In this document: in pieces, positions 12,001-22,500 of the stretch
How the letters are laid out: each line of letters opens with the position of its first letter
Position numbering within the stretch: the stretch's first letter is position 1
Assembly: GCF_036850765.1 (NCBI RefSeq)
Contig: NC_089495.1
Location: 196,743,847-196,807,846 of the forward strand
DNA from: Saccopteryx bilineata
Taxonomy: Eukaryota > Chordata > Mammalia > Chiroptera > Emballonuridae
Reading direction: 5' to 3'
Length of the DNA stretch: 64,000 nt
The notes under the pieces: generated by a model
What the model was told of the DNA's origin: nothing
Databases searched by the model: none
What the model saw: the letters and a program-made list of their open reading frames with translations, nothing else
Made by a program: the position numbers and the translations under genes

Positions 12001-12916
12001 TATATGCCTGAAGTGATATGAACTTCCCTCTTATCACTGCTTTTGCTGCATCCCATAGATTCTGATATGTCGTATTGTCATTTTCATTAGTCTGTATATA
12101 TCTTTTGATCTCTGCACTTATTTCTTCTTTGACCCATTCATTTTTCAAAAGTATGTTGTTTAGTTTCCACATTTTTGTGGGATTTTTTTCCTCTTTTTTG
12201 CAGTTGAATTCTAGTTTCAAGGCTTTATGATCAGAAAATATGCTTGGTACAACTTCAATTTTTCTGAATTTGCTGATGTTGTTTTTGTGGCCCAACATAT
12301 GGTCAATTCTTGAGAATGATCCGTGTACACTGGAGAAAAATGTATACTCAGTCACTTTGGGATGAAATGTCCTGTAGATGTCTATCATATCCAGGTGCTC
12401 TAGTGTTTTGTTTAAGGCCACTATGTCTTTGTTGATTCTCTGTTTGGATGACCGATCTAGAGCCGACAGCGGTGTATTGAGGTCTCCAAGTATGATTGTG
12501 TTTTTGTCAGTTTTTGTTTTAAGATCAATAAGTAGCTGTCTTATATATTTTGGTGCTCCTTGGTTTGGTGCATATATATTAAGAATTGTTATGTCTTCTT
12601 GATTCAGTGTCCCCTTAGCCATTATGAAATGGCCATTTTTGTCTCTGAGTACTTTTCCTGTCTTGTAGTCAGTATTATCCGATATGAGTATTGCTACACT
12701 TGCTTTTTTTTGGATGTTATTTGCTTGGAGTATTGTTTTCCAGCCTTTCACTTTGAATTTGTTTTTATCCTTGTTACTTAGATGAGTTTCCTGTAGGCAG
12801 CATACAGTTGGATTTTCTTTTTTAATCCATTCTGCTACTCTGTGCCTTTTTATTGGTGAGTTTAATCCATTTACATTTAGTGTAATTATTGACACTTGTG
12901 AGTTCCCTATTGCCAT
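9089..12916 (-). pseudogene. LINE-1 ORF2: endonuclease and reverse transcriptase, broken by two frameshifts
   Basis: ORF2p nicks target DNA and reverse-transcribes its own RNA at the nick. The frame spans 3,828 bp, close to the usual ORF2 length of about 1,275 codons. The start ATG at 12916-12914 begins [20 protein letters not shown]. The endonuclease part (12916 to about 12200) shows [20 protein letters not shown] and the RIDHML/SDH motifs. The reverse transcriptase part shows the catalytic FADD box (+ strand 10809-10820) and [11 protein letters not shown] before it. The C-terminal part at 9691-9089 has the Cys-rich motif [18 protein letters not shown]. The frame changes twice: near 11840-11850 and near 9690-9700, each at a run of seven or eight A. 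Otherwise no stop was seen. As it stands it is probably inactive. Confidence 0.92.
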
Positions 12917-13118
12917 TTTATAGATTGCTTTCTGTTAGTTTTGTGTCTTGTTTGATCCTTCTCTTTCGTTTTTCTATCTTTTGTTTTTATTTGGTTGTAT
13001 TCCATACATCTTTCCTCTGTTGCTATATTTTTTATCTCATGTGCTTCTGTGGTGGTTTTTTCAATGGTGGTTACCTTTGAGTAATGAAAAGGGTCCCTAC
13101 CCTGTTCATTGTAGCGAA

Positions 13119-13560
13119 CTATTTTGTGAGTACTTTTGCACTCCATCGTCCTTTGCTACTGTTAATCTCCATCTTCTCCCCCTCTTTCTTTTTGTTGGTG
13201 TCACAGTTTAAATTTGGTTTTATTGTGTTCTTCTTGGAGCTTTTTACTTGTAGCTTTGTTTTTTTTTTGTTCTTTGTATCTGATTGGAGAACCCCCTTTA
13301 GTAATTCCTGGAGTGGGGGTTTTCTGATGATAAATTCCCTCATCTTTTCTGTATCTGTGAATGTTTTTATTTTTCCTTCATATTTGAAGAATAGCTTTGA
13401 TGGGTATAGTATTCGTGGCTGAAAGTTCCTCTCTTTCAGGACTTTAAATATTGGGGTCCACTCTCTTCTAGCTTGTAGAGTTTCTGCTGAGAAATCTGAT
13501 GATAATCTAATGGGCCTTCCTTTATATGTTGTATTCTTCTTTTCCCTGGCTGCCTTGAGA

Positions 13561-13593
<33 letters not shown>

Positions 13594-14250
13594 GTTTGTG
13601 TCAATTTCATTATGATATGCCTTGGAGTAGGTTTGTTGGGGTTAAGAAAACTCGGAGTTCTGTTTGCTTCTTGAACTTGAGGCTTTAGTTCTTTCCACAG
13701 GCTTGGGAAGTTCTCATCTATTATTTGTTTATGTTCTCCATTCCATTTTCTCTCTCTTCTCCCTCTGATATACCTATTATTCTTATGTTATTCTTTTTGA
13801 TGGAGTCAGATAATTCTTGTAGGGCTATCTCATTTTTTTAAATTTTTGAGTCTCTTTCTTCTTCTCTCTGTTGTGCCTCAAGTTGCTTGTCTTCTATTTC
13901 ACTAATCCTCTCTTCTATCTGACCTGTTCTATTAGCTAAGCTTGTTACTTCGTTTTTCAGCTCGTGAATTGAGTTTTTCATCTCTGTTTGATTTGTTTTT
14001 ATAGTTTCAATTTCTTGGACATATATTCTTTGTGTTCATTGAGTTGTTTTCTGAGCTCCCTAAATTGCCTTTCTGTGTTTTCTTGTATATCTCGGAGGAT
14101 TTTTAGGATTTCTATCTTGAATTCTCTGTCATTTAGCTCCAAGGTTTCCAATATATTAAATTTTTTCTCCATAGATTTTTCCTCATCTAGCTGTGTTACC
14201 TCTCTTTCTTTTGTATCCATGATACTCGATTTTCTCTTCCTTAATGGCAT
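13119..14250 (-). pseudogene. LINE-1 ORF1 (RNA-binding protein), broken
   Basis: ORF1p is the trimeric RNA-binding chaperone of L1. The first part (14250-13999) reads MPLRKRKSSIMDTKEREV and continues in a coiled-coil-like region rich in E, K and L. The middle (about 13998-13611) shows RRM-like wording (NNIRIIGISEGE) but contains a stop and frame changes. The last part (13610-13119) holds the C-terminal domain, with RLSSDFSAETLQARREW and FKVLKERNFQPRILYPSKL. A T run of 26 on the + strand (13561-13586) encodes a lysine stretch just before LKAAREKK. The open frame at the end runs past the expected stop of ORF1. Non-functional as it stands. Confidence 0.85.
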
Positions 14251-14870
14251 CTGAGGGTGTTGTTGTTGATAGTATTAATGAGATTTAATAAAGAATAAAA
14301 AGTTAAAAAAAATAAAAAAATAATAATAAAAAAAAAATCGAAGAGTTGTTTTTTTTTTTAAAAAATTAATAATGATATAAAGAAAAATAAAATAAAATAA
14401 AAATTTTTAAAAAAGGAAATTATTCCCCCCCTCCTTTTTTCCTCTCCTCTCCTTTCCCCTCTTTCTTGAGAAAATCTTGTGGTGAACTGTGAATTATAAC
14501 AAACAATGCCTGTGATGGAGGGACTCCTTTTTTAAAAAAATTTTTTGGACTTATTAACTTACGGTGTTATCTCCTGGATTTCTGGTAATAGAAATAAGGA
14601 CTTGCCCTGTTACAGTACCCTGTACTTTCCATTATAGTTAGATTTTACTTTCCCTGCTTCTGCTGGTAATCTTTGCCAATCCAGGTAACGTGCTGAAGCC
14701 CCCACTTGTCGCAGGCTCCATCAGTGGTGTCTCCTGGGTAAGCTGAGGAGGCCATCGGTACTCTTCCCATCCCCTACTGGGCTCCCTCTGTACCGTCTCT
14801 CGGCCCTGGCTTTCCTCTTCTGTGGCCGAGGTGGGTAGTTTTTATAGACTCTTCTCTGTAAACTGTTCTT
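14251..14870 (-). other. LINE-1 5' untranslated/promoter region
   Basis: Upstream of the L1 ORF1 start: A/T-rich low-complexity DNA at 14280-14420, then a GC-richer part at about 14660-14840. The position and length fit an L1 5' UTR with an internal promoter. The outer limit is uncertain by at least 100 bp. Confidence 0.5.
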
Positions 14871-15252
14871 GCCTGTCATGATGAAATAGTTGCATGATTA
14901 GAAAAGTTGAAAACCCATAAATAACAGTTTTATTGTGACCACATAAGTGGTTTCATTGCAGAAACCGTGGGCTAGGATCGTAGTCTGTTTTCTGGCAGAC
15001 TCAGGAACATCTATCTCCTCTCTCTACCTCTCAAAGGAGAATGCTCCTAGCTTCTCCGAGGCTGAACGGATGCTCCTTTGTTCACATTTCACTCTTTACT
15101 TTCATTATACCTTCTTGACTTCTAGCCCCGCCCCTTCTAGGAGAGAGCACACTCACTTCCCCAGCCTCCTGTCCTCCCGTTCACATCATTGCACACACTC
15201 TCCTGGCCATCATCCGAGTTGTCCTTTCATAGTTAATATCCATGGTATCAGC
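14871..15252. other. Unique intron sequence, no gene seen
   Basis: Mixed-composition sequence between the L1 5' end and the next SINE. No repeat family or open frame recognised. Confidence 0.5.
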
Positions 15253-15265
15253 CCAACACGGAATT

Positions 15266-15640
15266 TTTTTTTTTTTTTTTTTGTATTTTTCTGAAGCTGG
15301 AAATGGGGAGAGACAGTCAGACAGATTCCTACATGCGCCCTACCGGGATCCACCTGGCACGCCCACCAGGGGGCAATGCTCTGCCCATTCGGGGCGTCAC
15401 TATATTGCGACCAGAGCCACTCTAGCGCCTGAGGCAGAGGCCACAGAGCTATCCCCAGCGTCCGGGCCATCTTTGCTCCAATGGAGCCTTGGCTGCGGGA
15501 GGGGAAGAGAGAGAGAGGAAGGAGAGGGGAAGGGGTGGAGAAGCAGATGGGCGCTTCTCCTGTGTGCCCTGGCTGGGAATCGAACCCTGGACTCCTGCAC
15601 GCCAGGCCGACGCTCTACCACTGAGCCAACCGGCCAGGGC
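15266..15640 (-). mobile_element. Long SINE (family A), full length
   Basis: Target duplication ccaacacggaat at 15253-15264 and 15640-15651. On the minus strand: head gccctggccggttggctcag, A box tggctcagtggtagagc, B box gggttcgattcccagcc, the ctccattggagcaaag core, and the cttcagaaaaatac plus A tail. Both pol III promoter boxes are intact. Confidence 0.95.
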
Positions 15641-15651
15641 CAACACGGAAT

Positions 15652-17489
15652 GTTTTATTTCCCTCCTGGTCCCAAGCTTGGAAGTTTATTTGCTTCCAAA
15701 CACGTGTTAGGAGGCTCACAGAAGCCTGGTATTAAAATGAAATGAGAGAGAGAGACAAACTAAATCTTTTCAGACAAAGAAGACTATATTCTCATATGAC
15801 TTCCAAAGAAAGAATATGTGGGAAGTGACATTTTTGAGGCCTCGTATGACTCAAATATCTGGGTCAGACGTAATTAATTGATAGTTTTGCTAGGTATACA
15901 ATCTTTGGCTGAAAACCCCTTTCCCTTCAAAATTGAAGCTATTGCGACATTTTTCCCCTCCTAGGATCCAAAGTGGTTGATAAGAAATCCTTTCAACTGA
16001 GGCCTCCTCTTGTCCCTGTTGTTTTTAAACTTAAACACTTAAAAAAAATCCATTTCTCGCTTCAAAGACGCCCTGGGATATATTGCTATTTGGGTCTGAA
16101 AATATTTATTAAATTTTACACTATCTTCACTCAGTCTTAATATCAGGTATTCGTTGGAAGGCTGACAACAACTTTTAGATTTGGGACTGGCAGAGTAATT
16201 CTTTCTTGTTGTGCTGAGGCAAATGGTTCAAACTTAATTTGCTGCCCATTTCTCTCTGCCATGGATCAAAGTCTCTGATTCCCATCGTAGTTTGGGCTTT
16301 GCTTCCTCCATCGGTATGGGCAGTTCCTTTAGCTTTCGGTTAAAACTCATTTCTTCACTCAGTCACCTGACAGACCCTAAACCCCATACTAAACCCCTGC
16401 TCTAACACCGTGCTTGGATACAGGAAGGCACAACCGGACCAACATATATAATCCAGCAGGCCTCATCGTCTTTAGCTGCTGTAAACGAATGGGGTGTGTC
16501 TGCTTGTTCTTGACTCAGATGAGTGAAGAGCCTTCCAAAGACCCGACCTTTCTACAGGAAACATCAGTGAGTAGTGCAGATGGTATCAATAATCCTTGTG
16601 TGGAGATGAGAGCGTGTGCACTTCAGAGACGACTGAAAATCAGTGTCCAACTTTTCACTGTTGGACGTCCAGTCTCAGCCGTACTTCTGCGGGTTTTCTT
16701 GAACTCCTGCTTTCTCTCACCCAATGTCTGGCCTGGTCTGTGTCATCCCTTTTCTCTCCTGCATTGCGTTTTGTCTCCCTTCACTTACAGAAAGCAGTGA
16801 AGCTTTGTTTGCGGCCCCTACCCACAAGCTTGCACAGCTGAGCCTGTCTCGGTGTTGAGCAAAGCAAGGGAGCCTGTGGATGAGAGGACCTTCCTCTTAA
16901 GAATAAAGTAGAAATATTTATTTACACATATAAGAGCTGTTCTCCAGAAGAATTGTTGCAAATAACTTATCTCCCTCCATCAGATTTCAGACAACTGAGT
17001 TCTTGTGTCACTCACCTCTTGGTGACACGTGGTCCTGAGGATGAGAGCGTAGCATTTGTTTCCATCTATGTAAAATCACGGGCTGCAGGATTCCTGGGAT
17101 TTGTTTAGGGGCTAACGTTATATGATCCTGTGTGTTAGAGAACTTAAGTCATTTTCATAGAGTAATAGCAGCTCATTCATTCACAAATACATTTATTGAA
17201 AACTTACTCTTCCTATAAAATTTGAGAGCTGGCAAAGCAATTTACATAGATTATCTAATTTAGGACTCCTAAAAAAAAAAAATCCACGCATTCACTATGA
17301 TAGTTATTTTCTGCACTTACATATGGAAAACATGATTCAGATGTTCAGTTAAGATCATTGACAGAGTTGTTGGATTCCTCTTGCCCAATACTGATTGAAT
17401 GGAGCAAACCAAAATACAAGAAAAAAAACTAACAACTAAAATCCATCATAACATTTAAGTGAGATAAAGGGAATAATCAAATGTGATAA
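15652..17489. other. Intron with old repeats, no gene seen
   Basis: A possible antisense L1 scrap lies around 15870-15960 (gttttgctaggtatacaatc). A MIR-like patch is possible at about 17195-17400. The open frame at 16414-16800 resembles no known protein. Confidence 0.5.
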
Positions 17490-17913
17490 ACTTTATTTTA
17501 TTTTATTTTTTTAATTATAATTTTATTTTTTTAATGGGGCGACATCAATAAATCAGGTTACATATATTCAAAGATCAACAAGTCCAGGTTATATTGTCTT
17601 TCAATTATGTTGCATACCCATCACCCAAAGTCAGATTGTCCTCTGTCACCTTCTATCTAGTTTTCTTTGTGCCCCTCCCCCTCCCCTTTTCCCTCTCCCT
17701 TTCCCCCCTCCCCCCGTAACCACCACACTCTTATCAATGTCTCTTAGTTTCACTTTTATGTCCCACCTACGTATGGAATAATGCAGTTCCTAGTTTTTTC
17801 TGATTTACTTATTTCACTTCGTATAATGTTATCAAGATCCCACCATTTTGCTGTAAATGATCCGATGTCATCATTTCTTATGGCTGAGTAGTATTCCATA
17901 GTGTATATGTGCC
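17490..17913 (-). mobile_element. 5'-truncated LINE-1
   Basis: Over 420 bp this is almost identical to the 3' end of the 9-14 kb LINE-1 (compare 8850-9245): aatggggcgacatcaataaa, then gcataccca and ggctgagtagtattccatag. It stops at the point equal to the C-terminal ORF2 region. A young insertion of the same family. Confidence 0.92.
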
Positions 17914-17930
17914 TTTAAAAACTGGAGAAA

Positions 17931-18313
17931 GGCCCTGGCCAGTTGGCTCAGTGATAGAGCGTCGGCCTGGCGTGCAGAAGGCCCGGGTTCAATTCCCAGC
18001 CAGGGCACACAGGAGAAGCGCCCATTTGCTGCTCCACTCCTCCCCCTCTCCTTCCTCTCTGTCTCTCTCTTCCCCTCCCGCAGCCGAGGCTCCATTGGAG
18101 CAAAGATGGCCCGGGCGCTGGGGATGGCTCCTTGGCCTCTGCCCCAGGCGCTAGAGTGGCTCTGGTTGCAACAGAGCGATGCCTCGGAGGGGCAGAGCAT
18201 CGCCCCCTGGTGGGCGTGCCTGGTGGATCCTGGTCGGGCGCATGCGGGAGTCTGTCTGACTGTCTCTCCCGTTTCCAGCTTCAGAAAAATACAAAAAAAA
18301 AAAAAAAAAAAAA
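17931..18313 (+). mobile_element. Long SINE (family A), full length
   Basis: Complete head gccctggccagttggctcag, B box gggttcaattcccagccagg, body and tail (aaaaatac plus A run). Short direct repeats (aactggagaa / cctggagaa) flank it. Confidence 0.93.
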
Positions 18314-18456
18314 ACCTGGAGAAGAAGGGGAGAAGCAGAAAACACTGTTGTGATGTAGAAAGTTAATGCTGGAAATCTCTTTTCCCATCCACAAGAAAGC
18401 TATCTAAGGCAGTGGTTCTCAAAGTGTGCGCCAGGGCATACTGGTGTGCCCTGGAA

Positions 18457-18753
18457 CAGTGGTACCCAACCGTTTTTGGGCCACGGACCAGTTTAATGTC
18501 AGAAAATATTTTCACGGACCGGCCTTTAGGGTGGGACAGATAAATATATCACGTGACCAAGACAAGCATCAAGAGTGAGTCTCAGACGGATGTAACAGAG
18601 GGAATCTGGTCATTTTTTAAAAATAAAACATCATTCAGACTTAAATATAAATAAAACGGAAATAATGTAAGTTATTTATTCTTTCTTTGTGGATCGGTAC
18701 CAAATGGCCCACAGACCGGTACCAGTCCGTGGCCCGGGGGTTGGGGACCACTA
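18457..18753. mobile_element. Non-autonomous hAT nested in the larger hAT
   Basis: A 297-bp element with termini cagtggtacccaacc and ggttggggaccacta, and 8-bp flanks ccctggaa (18449-18456) and ccctagaa (18754-18761). The inner accent is on mirrored sequences (ccacggaccagt / accagtccgtgg). Confidence 0.88.
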
Positions 18754-19065
18754 CCCTAGAAGATTTCCAGGTGTGCCCTATGGTATTCCAGAGAAATATG
18801 TGCCTGTTGGGGACCAGAAAACCAGCAGTGTTTTTGCAGTTTAGATTTTTGGGGGACAGAGGTGTGAGGAATTGGCTATAAGCTGACAGTCTGCCCAACA
18901 CCTCACTTGCCTGATTAGGTTGTAAAAGGCTGTTAAGCTGTGGTGCTGGATTGTTTATACTACCCCCCATGATCCCCAGAAAGACTGGAGGCAAGTTTCT
19001 TCTATCCTTTGTTTGGTGTAAAGTTAAGATGATATGTATGGTGGGGGTTTTCTGCACTCAACACA

Positions 19066-19230
19066 ATTAAGAGTAAAAAGAGAGGAATTCTTCAATGTAT
19101 TGTTGAGGAAGTGAGAGTTTGCCTTTCAAATATATGCCCAAACATTGAAGAAATTGCTAGGACACATCAGGCTCATGTTTCTCATAAACACAAGAATGAA
19201 AAAATCTTAACACATTCGCGCCGGGACCTG
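19066..19230 (+). pseudogene. hAT transposase C-terminal remnant
   Basis: A frame through 19081-19215 reads RGILQCIVEEVRVCLSNICP, then NIEEIARTHQAHVSH. The EEVRVCLS...QAHVSH pattern resembles the C-terminal end of hAT transposases of the SPIN/ZBED5-like group. Only this end of the protein is recognisable; upstream the element has lost its coding sequence. DNA-mediated transposases bind the inverted repeats and cut the element out; this one cannot. Confidence 0.65.
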
Positions 19231-19571
19231 CCGAATTTACTAAATCTTACTAAGAATGTATCTATATATATAAAAAGATAACTTCTTGTCGTTTTTTTAT
19301 TTTTTAACTCCTCTTTTTTATGAATTCTAAAAAGCATAACAAAAAATATAACAAAAATGATTTTTAATATCAGAATAAATTTAATTTTGTTGTATTTATT
19401 TCATTTAATTGCCATAAAAGCCTGTTTGGACTTTATATATTTTTTTCTTTAATATTTGACTTAATTATTATAACATATTTCTCAGAAATTTGTATATAAT
19501 GCGCCTACAATTATTTGTAGGGTTTTAAATGCACCCTGACTTCAAAACGTTTGAGAACCACTGGTCTAAGG

Positions 19572-20094
19572 AATCAGGAAAATACCCTGGGGCAGGAGTT
19601 GGGGTCGAGACACGTAGAGGGAGAAAGATTTGAAAGGTGGAGGAGGTGGTTAACTCTCCTGGTGCTAACAAAAGCCTCAGGACTACAAAGTGGACTGGAG
19701 GAAGAATAGAGAAGGAGGGAATCCCTCCTCAGAGGGAGAGTAAGTACCTGCAAGTAGATGGAGCGAATCTGATCACAGGCTATTTTTCAAAATCTAGGAA
19801 GAAGGATGAGATCTCCAGGATTCTAACCATGACTAAACATCGCCCTCGACGGGCTCTCTCCTCCCTATTGCTGTTTCTCTAGGTTACAGAAATCTGGCAA
19901 AACAAAGAGTACTCAATCTTCAGACTTCAGTTTCAAGGGGACGACAAACTGTTCCCCGCTGCAGTGGGAAGAAAGTCAGGTGTCACCTATGCTATCTATC
20001 ACAGCAAATAGAATGTCAGGACGGAGCCGCCCAAGCAGAGCGAGAATGAGAGAAATGGCATGGCAACATCAGAGCATCCAAAAGAGGAGAGAAA

Positions 20095-20126
<32 letters not shown>

Positions 20127-20734
20127 AGGAAAGAGAGAAAGCAAACAAACACTGGGGCTGAAGAATGTGGAGACAATATTTCCAGCCTTAGAAAGAAGTA
20201 TAAATTAAGGCGCAGGACTGAATTATTCACAATTACTTTGCAGAACTACTTGTTATGAAGTCCACAAGGTGAGAAATAGTTTAAAGATGAGGTGATACAT
20301 TTACAGAATGAGATTAATAGGGACAAACAGAAACAAGTGGAGGCCCTCCCGGCCCCCCCAAAGAGTACTCATAGGATTAAAGAGCCCTCAGGTAAATTAG
20401 GAGCAGCCAAACTGAAACAAACCAAAAGCCAGATAGAATAAACGCTGCAGGGAAAAAGGATGAAGGAAGTCTTCATGCTCACATGAACGCAGATGAAAGA
20501 CTGATGCGAGCAGCCAAGGGAAGACGAGTGTAAACAGATAAAAGGGAGAAGATTTATTTGCAGACAGATTCAGACATGCAGATATGTTACATATAAAACG
20601 TGACTTATCCAAATACATGACATAATGTGGCTTAATTTAATATCGCATACAAAGAACAAATCCTTTTTGAATTGACTATGCATGAGGCTGTTTCTTAAAG
20701 CGGTTTATATGTAATTCTTCTTCTTCTTTTGCAA
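19572..20734. other. Unique intron with an A-rich tract
   Basis: An A/GA-rich low-complexity run at about 20090-20145 encodes a spurious lysine-rich frame. No gene. Confidence 0.5.
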
Positions 20735-20885
20735 CAAGAGGATGAGATCAATACTATTAGTATTTCCAGTTTATAGATGAGGAAGTGAGGACATGGTAAC
20801 ATGCTCAAGTTTAAACACTTAGTATGTATTAGCAGAATTAGGATTCCAAAGAGCAAGATTATGCTCTTCTGCCTCTGAGTGCCAA
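20735..20885 (+). repeat. MIR SINE fragment
   Basis: The sequence tttatagatgaggaagtgag and the following aacatgctcaag, gattccaaagagcaag and tctgcctctgagtgcc fit the MIR core and 3' part, diverged. Confidence 0.6.
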
Positions 20886-20954
20886 AATAAATAAATTAAA
20901 GTGAATGCAGAACTGAATTTGCAGTTCAAAGGACAGCGCGTTGCAAGCAGGGAC

Positions 20955-21045
20955 ACCGTTTACCTTTCCACCAGCATTGGAGGGTTCCAATTTCTCCACA
21001 TCTCCCCAACGTTTACTGTTGTTTGGGTTTTTATTTTTTGATTAT
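20955..21045 (-). repeat. Old LINE-1 3' scrap
   Basis: Antisense wording ccaccagcattggagggttcc and aatttctccacatctcccca matches the region equivalent to 9481-9530 of the young L1, with changes. Confidence 0.6.
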
Positions 21046-21185
21046 AGGGTTCCACGGATAAGATGTATACATATAACAGGCAAATTCGTAGAGACAGAAA
21101 GCCAGAGATGTTACCAGAGTGGGGGAGGGGAGAAGGGAGTGTTACTGCTTAGCGGTTACAGTGTTAGTATAGGTTGTCCTTAGTT

Positions 21186-22160
21186 ATAAATAATGGAATG
21201 GAGCAAACGGAGTCGGACATTAAGCATAATAAACTAGGGAGCTGAAGCAGATATTAAGCCTAATCCACTAGGGAGCTAACAGGACATTCAGTCTGCTTCA
21301 GTAGAAGTTCCAGCATTCAGGAGGCTGTGGCATCCTCCACCCTGGGGACTGAGTCCCCTGGCAGTCCCTAAGCAACCCCCTGGCGGGCAGGAAGAATCTC
21401 CCCGGGGATCAGCTGGCCTGGTACCACGACTATGGGGGGAGCGGGGGGAAGGAGAATTCCCTTGCTCAGCACGCGGGATAGAAACCAAGATGGTGCAGGG
21501 GGAGGTCCTTCGACTTGGAAGCCTGTACAGTAGGAGCCAAGATGACAACCATAGGGGGCGGCATCTAATCTGGGAAAAGAGCGGATTGATTAGGGGGAGG
21601 GCTCAGCACAAGGTCCAGAAAGACTGGGAAAGCGATTGGTCAGTTGGAAAGCCTGAGCTAATATCATGATCGCGTAACAAAGCTCTCTCGGGACAGGCAG
21701 CGCGCATGAGCATGTGTTTGCCGGTTTGTTTGCGTGGTCTCCCCGTAGCAGTCATGCGGGCCTAGCCAACGTGTGGCCCCAAGTGGGGACCTGGGTACAG
21801 CGGCACAGCGCTGGCTGGAGCGCTGTTGGGCGTGGACCCTCAGCTAGCAGGACGGGGACAGAGACTTGAGCTGGACTGGGCTTTGGCATGGACTGAATTG
21901 AAATGAACTGTGCCCTGTAGGTGCCAGACCATGGCACAGAATTTCTGGACCCTGACCCTTCTTCTGGGCTTGATCAAGACAAGGCTGGACTTCTACCACG
22001 GTGGGACGGACAGAGACGAGACTCAGAGAACCTGGGGGCGGTCTTTTATTTCTACTCCAATAAAGTCGTACCACTACCCCCTACCCTCCCATGTGGGACC
22101 TCAAAAGGCTTTTCTTGCAACTCTGTGGAAGAACCCCATTTCCACGACAGCAACCGAATT
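21186..22160 (+). mobile_element. Possible endogenous retrovirus LTR and leader remnant
   Basis: The stretch has promoter-like and leader-like features not shared by other repeats here. At 21774-21789 tggccccaagtgggga resembles a tRNA-Lys primer binding site of betaretrovirus type with a few changes, preceded by ...ctagccaacgtg as at an LTR end. An aataaa signal lies at 22060-22065. The upstream limit is unclear and no retroviral gene is recognisable. It could instead be unique intron sequence. Confidence 0.35.
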
Positions 22161-22164
22161 TCCC

Positions 22165-22500
22165 TTTTGGGTGGTGAAAAACTTTGGAAATGGATTGTGC
22201 TGATGGTTGCACCATACTGTGAGTGTAATTCATGGTTAAAATGGAGCCTGCCCTGGGGTGGCACAGTGGATTGAGCACCGACCTGGAATGCTAAGGTTGC
22301 CGGTTCGAAACCCTGGGCTTGCCCGGTCAAGGCACATACAACAAACAACCAATGAACAGCTAAAGTGAAGCAACTACTTCTTGTCCCACCCCACCCCTTC
22401 ATCCTTCTGTAAAATCAGTAAAAAAAAAATGATAGTCAAAACGGCAAACTTTATGTTTTATTTTTTACCAGAATAAAATAATAATGTGTTCCAGGAAAAT
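22165..22500 (+). mobile_element. Old LINE-1-like 3' end split by a SINE
   Basis: The stretch ggaaatggattgtgctgatgg with ttgcaccatactgtgag is a familiar 3' sequence of old mammalian L1. It resumes after the SINE with caaaacggcaaactttatg and an A-rich end with aataaaataa. Inserted SINE at 22246-22430. Confidence 0.6.
22246..22430 (+). mobile_element. Short SINE (family B)
   Basis: Head gcctgccctggggtggcaca, gtggattgagcaccgacctgg, B box ggttcgaaaccctgggcttg, cccggtcaaggcacat, and a tail of A residues. Confidence 0.88.

Larger units (their letters stand above)
8484..14870 (-). mobile_element. Near full-length LINE-1, antisense to the host gene
   Basis: The L1 reads on the minus strand: 5' untranslated region about 14251-14870, ORF1 region 14250-13119, ORF2 12916-9089, 3' untranslated region ending at the T run 8839-8849, with the SINE at 8505-8838 lying in or next to the tail. 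The total is about 6 kb without the SINE, which is the usual full length. ORF2 is nearly intact, so the insertion is young. The 5' border is approximate; I could not find a matching target duplication. Confidence 0.9.
18410..19563. mobile_element. hAT transposon fossil with transposase remnant, carrying a nested hAT
   Basis: Inverted termini cagtggttctcaaa and tttgagaaccactg; flanking 8-bp repeats atctaagg (18402-18409) and gtctaagg (19564-19571) differ at one base. Without the nested element it is about 860 bp. Near 19081-19215 the + strand has a readable remnant of a hAT transposase C-terminus. The downstream 350 bp is AT-rich 3' sequence. It is an internally deleted relative of an autonomous hAT. 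Confidence 0.85.

Noticed and set aside
9432..13422. Numerous + strand open frames across 9.4-13.4 kb
   Set aside because: They are antisense shadows of LINE-1 ORF1 and ORF2, rich in Phe, Leu and Ser as expected for the complement of A-rich coding DNA.
15242..15745. Long open frames on both strands over SINEs (also at 17871-18366, 45399-45799, 49196-49530, 56083-56665, 58907-59437)
   Set aside because: The same peptide recurs at each family A SINE copy; it is the SINE sequence translated, not a gene.
17931..18005. tRNA-like sequence with A and B boxes
   Set aside because: It is the tRNA-derived head of a SINE followed by a SINE body and A tail, so it is not counted as a functional tRNA gene. 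The same applies to the other full-length copies.
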